DNA from: Bordetella parapertussis
Lineage (GTDB): Bacteria; Pseudomonadota; Gammaproteobacteria; Burkholderiales; SG8-41
Direction of reading: 5' to 3'
Length of the DNA: 64,000 nt
Assembly (NCBI GenBank): GCA_945861275.1
Contig: CAMATZ010000024.1
Location: 23,248-87,247, forward strand
Below the pieces are notes generated by a model that was not told where the DNA came from, ran no database searches, and worked only from the letters and a program-made list of their open reading frames with translations. This document shows, in pieces, positions 58,381-64,000 of the stretch. The position numbers and the translations under genes are program-made. Every line of letters begins with the position of its first letter. The first letter of the stretch is position 1.

Positions 58381-59688
58381 ATGAAATTGGATGATGCGGA
58401 ACTGCTTAAGTCGCCGGGCCATCAAGCCGGGGATCGTGTCCGGAATGCGCACATACAGAGTCAGCGCGGGCACCAGGCGACGCTGAGTCTGGAAGGCAGA
58501 CTCTTACGGTATCTACTGAGTTCGCTCGGCGATCCGCCGCTGCGGATCATCCTCTGGAACGGCGAGTCAATCACGGCAGGCACGGAGCGCACATTGGGCA
58601 CCTTGCGCATCGACGATCGCGCTTCATTGCTCAAGTTGCTGATCAATCCCAATCTATATTTCGGGGACGCTTACAGCGATGGCTCGATTGAGATCGAAGG
58701 TGATCTCGCGAGATTAATCGAAGCCGTCTATGTCCACCGCCGCAGGCCGCTTACACCCTACTCCCGATGGCTCAACCGCGCTGCGAAGTGGATCAATCAC
58801 GGCCGTCCGAACACGCTTTCCGCTGCGCGCGACAATATTCACCGTCATTACGATCTCGGCAACGAATTCTACAGCCTGTGGCTCGACCGGCAGATGAGCT
58901 ATACCTGCGCCTACTTCCCAAGCCCCGATACGACGCTCGAGCAGGCGCAGATCGCCAAGATGGATCTCATTTGCCGCAAGCTCAGGCTGCGTCCGGAGGA
59001 GACCGTGGCCGAAGCCGGCTGTGGCTGGGGCGCGCTGGCGCTGCACATGGCCCAACACTATGGCGTGCGGGTGAAAGCGTTTAACATTTCGCGCGAGCAA
59101 ATCGCCTACGCCAAGGCCCGCGCGCGCGCGCTGGATTTGGAAGCTCGCGTGGAATTCATCGAAGACGATTATCGCAATATCAGCGGCCGCTACCACGCGT
59201 TTGTTTCAGTCGGCATGCTGGAGCACGTCGGCCCCAGTCACCACGATGAGCTGGGCCGTCTCATTAATCGCTGCCTTGCGAACGACGGCCGCGGGCTTCT
59301 TCACAGTATTGGCCAGAATCAGCCCGGGCCATTTAACCCATGGATCGTGAAACGGATATTTCCCGGCGCTTATCCTCCGACGCTGCGGGAAATGACTGCC
59401 ATTCTCGAGCCGCAGGGATTTTCAGTGATCGATGTCGAGAACCTGCGGCTGCACTACGCGCTGACACTCAGGCATTGGCTGCGCCGTTTTGAGGATGCAC
59501 GCGAGCGCGTGAGCGCTCTGTATGACGAACGTTTCGTGCGCGCCTGGCGTTTGTATCTCTCGGGATCGCTCGCGGCGTTCAATACCGGCGAACTGCAATT
59601 GTTTCAGGTGCTGTTCACGCGCGGGGGCAGCAATGATGTGCCATGGACCCGGGCCCATCTTTACGACCCGCGAACGGCGAGCGGATGA
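58381..59688 (+). CDS. Cyclopropane-fatty-acyl-phospholipid synthase family methyltransferase
   Basis: This 435-residue protein starts at MKLDDAELLKS with AAGGAGA upstream. The C-terminal two-thirds matches CFA synthase: SAM-binding EAGCGWGALALHM, and the residues that hold the active-site bicarbonate in E. coli Cfa are all present (C176 in MSYTCAYF, E281 in LEHVG, H308 in LLHSIG, Y359). The N-terminal domain (1-120) is also Cfa-like. Such enzymes add a methylene or methyl carbon to unsaturated acyl chains of membrane lipids. It is first of three overlapping genes; the next two are a flavin reductase and a second methyltransferase. Confidence 0.9.
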   Translation: MKLDDAELLKSPGHQAGDRVRNAHIQSQRGHQATLSLEGRLLRYLLSSLGDPPLRIILWNGESITAGTERTLGTLRIDDRASLLKLLINPNLYFGDAYSDGSIEIEGDLARLIEAVYVHRRRPLTPYSRWLNRAAKWINHGRPNTLSAARDNIHRHYDLGNEFYSLWLDRQMSYTCAYFPSPDTTLEQAQIAKMDLICRKLRLRPEETVAEAGCGWGALALHMAQHYGVRVKAFNISREQIAYAKARARALDLEARVEFIEDDYRNISGRYHAFVSVGMLEHVGPSHHDELGRLINRCLANDGRGLLHSIGQNQPGPFNPWIVKRIFPGAYPPTLREMTAILEPQGFSVIDVENLRLHYALTLRHWLRRFEDARERVSALYDERFVRAWRLYLSGSLAAFNTGELQLFQVLFTRGGSNDVPWTRAHLYDPRTASG

Positions 59689-60824
59689 GCGTGCACTGGT
59701 GCGACGTATTGATCGTGGGCGGCGGTCCCGCCGGTTCCACCTGCGCATGGCAACTGGTACGCGCCGGCCTTGATGTGCTGGTAATGGACAAGCACATTTT
59801 CCCGCGCGACAAGGTGTGCGCGGGCTGGATCACCCCGGCGGTTATCGAGTCACTTGAACTCAACTGCGCCGACTACGCGCAGGAGCGGGTGCTGCAACCC
59901 ATCCACGGGTTTCGCACCGGCATTATCGGCGAGGCGCAGGTGGAAACACGCTATCCCGAAGCGGCGAGCTTCGGCATCCGCCGTCGCGAGTTCGATCATT
60001 ATCTGCTGCAGCGCTCGCAGGCTCGCCTCAGACTCGGCGAGCCGATGCGGACAATGGTCCGCGATGGGGGCGAGTGGCTGGTGAACGGCGAGATACGCAC
60101 TCCGCTCGTGGTCGGCGCAGGCGGGCATTTTTGTCCAGTCTCGCGCGTGCTTGGCGCCCGGCTTGGACACGGCGAGACTATCGTCTCCGCTCAGGAAATC
60201 GAGTTTCCACTGGCAGCAGATGAACACAGTGACTGCCACGTCGACAGCGACGTCGTGCAACTCTATTTCTGCGCCGACCTTAAGGGCTACGGCTGGTGCT
60301 TTCGCAAGGGAAATTACCTCAACATCGGTCTTGGCCGCGAGGACAACCACCGGCTGGCAGAACATGTAGAACGATTTTGTGTAGGGTTGCAGCATCGCGG
60401 GAGCATCCCCCGCAATCTGCCCGGCAAGTTCAATGGCCATGCTTATCTGCAGTATCCGGCATCGCGCCGCAAGCTTACGGACAACGGTGTGCTGGTTATC
60501 GGCGACGCCGCAGGTCTGGCATACCCGCAGAGCGGGGAAGGCATTCGTCCGGCGGTGGAATCCGGTTTGATCGCCGCGCAAGTCATAGTCGATGCCGCGA
60601 AGGACTACCAACAACGCAAGCTCGAACCCTACGTTGAGCGCCTGACAGGCCGTTTCGGGAAGAGAAATCCGCGCCAACCAAGCGCATCATGGTTGCCGCA
60701 GGAATTCAGGTACAAGCTCGCAAAGCGGTTGATGGCAAGCGGATGGTTTGCACGCCATGTCGTTATCGATAACTGGTTTTTGCATTCCGGGCTACGCGCA
60801 ATGCTGTCGCGGCAGTCGCTTTGA
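59685..60824 (+). CDS. Geranylgeranyl-reductase-family FAD oxidoreductase
   Basis: This 379-residue flavoprotein starts at ATG overlapping the CFA synthase stop. It has VGGGPAGSTCAWQL for FAD, FPRDKVCAGWITP (the family's FPRxKxCgG motif with Ala in place of one Gly), KGYGWCFRKGNYLNIGLG, and GDAAGLAYPQSGEGIRPAVESG. The group reduces isolated C=C bonds in prenyl or lipid chains. Overlap with both neighbours indicates coupled expression. A 65-bp piece of this gene (60027-60091) recurs at 61685-61749. Confidence 0.88.
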   Translation: MSVHWCDVLIVGGGPAGSTCAWQLVRAGLDVLVMDKHIFPRDKVCAGWITPAVIESLELNCADYAQERVLQPIHGFRTGIIGEAQVETRYPEAASFGIRRREFDHYLLQRSQARLRLGEPMRTMVRDGGEWLVNGEIRTPLVVGAGGHFCPVSRVLGARLGHGETIVSAQEIEFPLAADEHSDCHVDSDVVQLYFCADLKGYGWCFRKGNYLNIGLGREDNHRLAEHVERFCVGLQHRGSIPRNLPGKFNGHAYLQYPASRRKLTDNGVLVIGDAAGLAYPQSGEGIRPAVESGLIAAQVIVDAAKDYQQRKLEPYVERLTGRFGKRNPRQPSASWLPQEFRYKLAKRLMASGWFARHVVIDNWFLHSGLRAMLSRQSL

Positions 60825-61660
60825 CTCATAGTCAACATGAGCGTTCTTATTATTTTCACCCCATGCTCCTGATCGACCGTCTCTACGCCATCGGCAAAGT
60901 GAAGAAGGCGCTATGGCGCCACTGGTACTCCTTTCTCACCCGGCGCGTGGGGGACGATGTCCTCTTTCTAAACTACGCTTACGACGACGATCCACCGCTC
61001 CGCATTCCCCTCGATGCGTCCGACGAGCCGAATCGCGCCTGTATTCAGCTCTATCATGCGGTAGCCGGCCAGGTCGAAAATTGCGGCAAGGCTGTCCTCG
61101 AAGTCAGTTGCGGGCATGGCGGCGGAGCCTCGTACCTCATGCGCACGCTGCGCCCGAAACGATACACGGGATTGGACCTGAATCCCACGGGAATTCGATT
61201 TTGCCGGCAGCGGCACGGGAACGTGCCCGGCCTGGATTTTGTGCAAGGTGACGCCGAGGTGCTGCCTTTTCCCGATCACAGTTTTGATACAGTCATCAAT
61301 GTCGAGGCGTCCCACTGCTACGCTTCGTTTCCGCGATTTCTGACCGAAGCCGCGCGCGTCCTTAAGCCGGGCGGGCACTTGCTCTATGCCGATTTCCGCG
61401 CTAAGGAAGACATCGCGGCTTGGGAACAAGCGATCGCTTCGGCGCCGCTACGGGTGAAGGCCCGCCGCGATATTAGCGGGCCAGTGCTGCGCGGAATGGC
61501 GCGGAACTCCTCGCGATCGCGCGCCTTGGTATCGCGCTACCTGCCCAAAGCTTTGCAAGGATTCGGCTTCGATTTCGCCGGAGTACAGGGCTCACGCATT
61601 TACCGTGTGCTTGAGAGCGGTCAGATGTCGTATCACTCGTACTGTCTCGAGAAGGCATGA
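60821..61660 (+). CDS. Class I SAM methyltransferase, phthiotriolone-methyltransferase-like
   Basis: This 279-residue methyltransferase starts at TTG overlapping the previous stop (ATG 60863 is an alternative). SAM motif VLEVSCGHGGGASYL (93-106), TGLDLNPTGI, DAEVLPFPDHSFD and NVEASHCY closely resemble mycobacterial phthiotriolone/phenolphthiotriolone dimycocerosate methyltransferases by recall. In those hosts the enzyme O-methylates a lipid keto/hydroxyl group. Here it completes a three-gene lipid module. The substrate is unknown and the mycobacterial product is not expected. Confidence 0.85.
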   Translation: MTHSQHERSYYFHPMLLIDRLYAIGKVKKALWRHWYSFLTRRVGDDVLFLNYAYDDDPPLRIPLDASDEPNRACIQLYHAVAGQVENCGKAVLEVSCGHGGGASYLMRTLRPKRYTGLDLNPTGIRFCRQRHGNVPGLDFVQGDAEVLPFPDHSFDTVINVEASHCYASFPRFLTEAARVLKPGGHLLYADFRAKEDIAAWEQAIASAPLRVKARRDISGPVLRGMARNSSRSRALVSRYLPKALQGFGFDFAGVQGSRIYRVLESGQMSYHSYCLEKA

Positions 61661-61684
61661 TGCGCTCTTGCTGTGAGGGCGCGG

Positions 61685-61749
61685 CTCAGGCCCGGCGAGC
61701 CGATGCGGACAATGGTCCGTGATGGGGGCGAGTGGTTGGTGAACGGCGA
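61685..61749 (+). pseudogene. 65-bp duplicated piece of the FAD reductase gene
   Basis: This stretch matches 60027-60091 inside the upstream flavoprotein gene with about four mismatches. It lies just after the methyltransferase stop. The 500-base gap to 62162 otherwise has only a short degenerate minus-strand frame near 61875-62000 (encoding SHAYSHREVGCTQF), which I could not assign. Confidence 0.75.
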
Positions 61750-62162
61750 CGAGGGAAGCCTGATATCGCCAATTTTTTCAGGCGCCGATTTTAAAAACGG
61801 AATCGCCGTATTCCCCGATGCCAACAAAATGCATACCGTGTATTAAGACTCCATATTCTCTGGGCGTCATGTCAGATCTCGGTGCAAAACGCCTTCGAGA
61901 ATGCGCACCGCCGCCTGATCCGGCGCTGGCACGCGAAACTGCGTGCATCCCACCTCGCGATGAGAGTACGCATGACTCGGGGCCAAGGTGATTAGTCATT
62001 TCTTCCTCGTATTGGACTTCCACCAACTACTACTTGCCAGTTTGTGCTGGCACACTCAAACACCATTTTGCACCAAACGGCAATCTATCCGGCGACGGGC
62101 GCACAGTCAATCGCGTGAATTTTCGCCAGGCCCAACCAAATCGATGTTGGTAAGGCTCAACT

Positions 62163-62421
62163 CGGCAGGGCAGTGCTCGCCGCGATTTCGATCGGCCTTG
62201 AAGTCGGCGGCAAGCTGGGCCCGGTGTTTGGCGCGAGTCACTACATAAAGGGCTAGCCCAGCACGGCCAAAGTGGGCGTGCTGGGCAGTGCAGGTGCGAA
62301 GAAGCTGTATGCCATGGCGGATCGTTGCGGGCAGCTGGCGACCATCGCGGAACTCACGCGCGCAACAGTGCCCGTAGAATCACGCCAGCTTGACGCACAA
62401 AATGCCATAGTGATCGTATAA
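62163..62421 (+). pseudogene. Internally deleted mmgE/prpD remnant
   Basis: The left part matches mmgE from about 56813 to 56929. It then jumps to sequence matching 57719-57859, a 789-base deletion across a shared GCGTG. An in-frame TAG appears in the segment matching KGWHS, and no start is present. It ends with the same stop region as the intact gene. Confidence 0.85.
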
Positions 62422-62469
62422 ATTTATTCAATAAAAACAAACAGTTACGTAATTTTACGCAGTAAAATA

Positions 62470-62500
62470 ACCGAGCGGACAGCAATGTCCGCTCGATTAT
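62470..62500. terminator. Bidirectional terminator, paralogue of that at 57902
   Basis: CGAGCGGACA and TGTCCGCTCG form a perfect 10-bp stem around GCAA, followed by ATTATTTT. Compared with its paralogue, one G-C pair has become A-T with both partners changed. Confidence 0.8.
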
Positions 62501-62517
62501 TTTGTGCACGCCGCACG

Positions 62518-63480
62518 CTACTCGATCTTGATGTTCGCCTGTTTGATAATGTCTGCCACCTGCGCGCTTTGTTTTTTCAGGTACGCACCCATGTCGTCCG
62601 CACGGTGGTAATTGACATCAAGACCGACGCTCCCCATTTTCTCGCGCGCATCGGCGGTTTGCAGAACCTTGTCGACTGCCGCGGCTACTTTGTCGACGAT
62701 GGGTTTAGGCGTACCTGCCGAAACCATGATGCCGATCCACGCCGCGAAGTCGAAGCCGGGCATGTTGGCTGCAACGGCATAGGTCGGAATATCCGGCGCC
62801 AGCGCGCTTGCCTTCAGCGTTGATTGGCCGTAAGCCTTGAGTCTCCCCGAGCGCACGTGCGGCAGGGTCGCAGCGACGGTTTCAGTCATGTAACTCACCT
62901 GGCCGCCGATCACATCGGTAAGTGCCGGCACGCTGCCCTTGTACGGCACGTGGATTGCCTTGATGCCGGCGACGTTATTGAAATATTCAACCGCCAGATG
63001 CGCGGCGGCGCCGGTGCCCGACGAGGCATAGGTGTACTTGCCGGGATTGCTTTTCGCCAGTGCGATGAATTCCTTGATGTCCCTGGCGGGAAACGACGGC
63101 GCTGTTACCAGCACGTAGCCCACAAATCCCGCGATCGCCACCGGCGCCAGATCGCGCGCCGGGACATAAGGCGTTTTCTGCAACAGCGGGGCAACGGTAA
63201 TCGGCCCGCTGGATGCCGCGAGGATGGTATAGCCATCGGGCGCGGCTTTGGCCACGATGTCAGTGCCGATCATGCCGCCCGCGCCGGCGCGATTGTCGGC
63301 CACGACTTGATAGCCGAGAATGTCCGAGAGCTTTTGCGCCATCACGCGTCCGACCAGATCGGTGGCTTGCCCCGGCGGCCATGGAATGACCAGGCGCATG
63401 GGACGGTTGGGATAGTTCTGTTGTGCAAAGGCCGCGTTGCTTACCAGCAGCACGACCAGCAATGTCCATAGGCGTTTCAA
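62518..63480 (-). CDS. Bug-type (TTT family) substrate-binding protein
   Basis: This 320-residue receptor starts at TTG 63480 (LKRLWTLLVVLLV) because GGAGAAG lies upstream and the signal peptide begins there. Cleavage is near AAFAQQ. MRLVIPWPPGQATDLVGRVMAQ and VADNRAGAGGMIGTDIVAK carry the family signatures. Its last 60 codons are the source or sister of the remnant at 57954-58139. It is divergent from another bug gene. Confidence 0.9.
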   Translation of the reverse strand: MKRLWTLLVVLLVSNAAFAQQNYPNRPMRLVIPWPPGQATDLVGRVMAQKLSDILGYQVVADNRAGAGGMIGTDIVAKAAPDGYTILAASSGPITVAPLLQKTPYVPARDLAPVAIAGFVGYVLVTAPSFPARDIKEFIALAKSNPGKYTYASSGTGAAAHLAVEYFNNVAGIKAIHVPYKGSVPALTDVIGGQVSYMTETVAATLPHVRSGRLKAYGQSTLKASALAPDIPTYAVAANMPGFDFAAWIGIMVSAGTPKPIVDKVAAAVDKVLQTADAREKMGSVGLDVNYHRADDMGAYLKKQSAQVADIIKQANIKIE

Positions 63481-63600
63481 GTTGTCTTCTCCGCGTTTTT
63501 TTGTCCTCGTAATATAACGCAGAATGGCGAAACCTCGATAAGGTGCCGGCAAATTTGGCACAATAGGCCAGGATCAGACCTTACTTGCGGGAGCAGGATC

Positions 63601-64000
63601 ATGCTGGTAACGCTACTCAAATGGGCGCTCGCTACGTGCGGCGTGATGATCGCGGTGACATCGGGCGCGCATGCGCAAGCAACGGCTGCGGGCTATCCCA
63701 GCAGGCCGATACGCATCCTGGTGCCGTTCGCGCCGGGTGGCGGCGCTGATCTGATGGCGCGGATACTCACGCCAAGACTGATGGATCGATTCGGCCAGAC
63801 CGTGGTGGTGGATAATCGCCCGGCCGCCAGCGGTATCGTCGCCACCGAACTCACCGCGCGCGCCGCGCCGGACGGCTACACCCTGCTGATTTGCACCAGC
63901 AATCACGCGAGATACCCGTGGATGTATAAAAAACTGCCTTTCGACATCCGCAATGATTTTGAATTCGTGACACAGGCGACGCTGTCGCCGCTGGTGCTGG
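63601..64000 (+). CDS. Bug-type (TTT family) substrate-binding protein, cut by window end
   Basis: The first 133 codons are present. A signal peptide ends near GAHAQ. IRILVPFAPGGGADLMARILTP and VVDNRPAASGIVATELTARAAP show the family. GGGAGCAGG precedes the ATG. The 120-base gap to the divergent bug gene must hold both promoters. Confidence 0.88.
   Translation, partial: MLVTLLKWALATCGVMIAVTSGAHAQATAAGYPSRPIRILVPFAPGGGADLMARILTPRLMDRFGQTVVVDNRPAASGIVATELTARAAPDGYTLLICTSNHARYPWMYKKLPFDIRNDFEFVTQATLSPLVL

Overview
The window is high-GC, gene-dense proteobacterial DNA. The gene families point to a betaproteobacterium (Burkholderiales/Nitrosomonadales-like): a complete System I cytochrome c maturation operon (ccmABCDEFGHI), a TorF-type porin beside glnK-amtB, Mpl, UbiK, and eight loci for Bug-type (TTT family) periplasmic solute receptors. 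No rRNA, tRNA, CRISPR array, transposase or phage gene was recognised. The species cannot be named from sequence alone.

Layout. 1-4.4 kb: copper-handling operon (PCuAC chaperone, TonB-dependent receptor, Asp-box propeller protein with a CECC cluster, TlpA-like thioredoxin). 4.4-7.8 kb: nitrogen-control locus, with glnK-amtB on the minus strand and a TorF-like porin on the plus strand. The gap between them holds a strong sigma-54 promoter, a second possible one, and two NtrC-like dyads. 7.9-16.7 kb: ubiK, comM and the ccm operon, including a short ccmD. 16.8-25.5 kb: housekeeping and stand-alone genes (fumarylacetoacetase, zinc-ribbon membrane protein, Bcr-type exporter, rhodanese, metH, and a cytochrome P460-cupredoxin fusion). 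25.5-33.6 kb: Bug receptor, PhoX, ATP-grasp protein, mpl, amidase, PhzF.

33.6-57.9 kb is an accessory catabolic region. It holds a GMC oxidoreductase, CaiB-type CoA-transferase, Bug receptors, RIO kinase, MFS carrier, MhpA-like hydroxylase, YcaO, two metallo-beta-lactamase-fold hydrolases, a Tat-exported FMN hydroxyacid oxidase, amidohydrolase, lactonase-like propeller, CocE/NonD hydrolase, SDR and MmgE/PrpD protein. Several genes have damaged copies here: a 54-codon gmc remnant, a frameshifted bug gene, and a lactonase whose 5' end begins inside a hairpin repeat. I recognised no dedicated transcription factor gene in the window.

58-64 kb holds the most interesting module: three translationally coupled genes (cyclopropane-fatty-acid synthase, geranylgeranyl-reductase-family flavoprotein, and a methyltransferase resembling mycobacterial phthiotriolone O-methyltransferases). 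It lies between two copies of an mmgE-terminator-bug segment that have decayed reciprocally: the left copy keeps mmgE, the right copy keeps bug. This looks like an acquired lipid- or quinone-modification operon.

Intergenic spaces are rich in hairpin repeats, including inverted arrays of TTCACCC-like units at three sites, a similar array at a fourth, a 113-bp element with 10-bp terminal inverted repeats, and a recurrent AT-rich motif.
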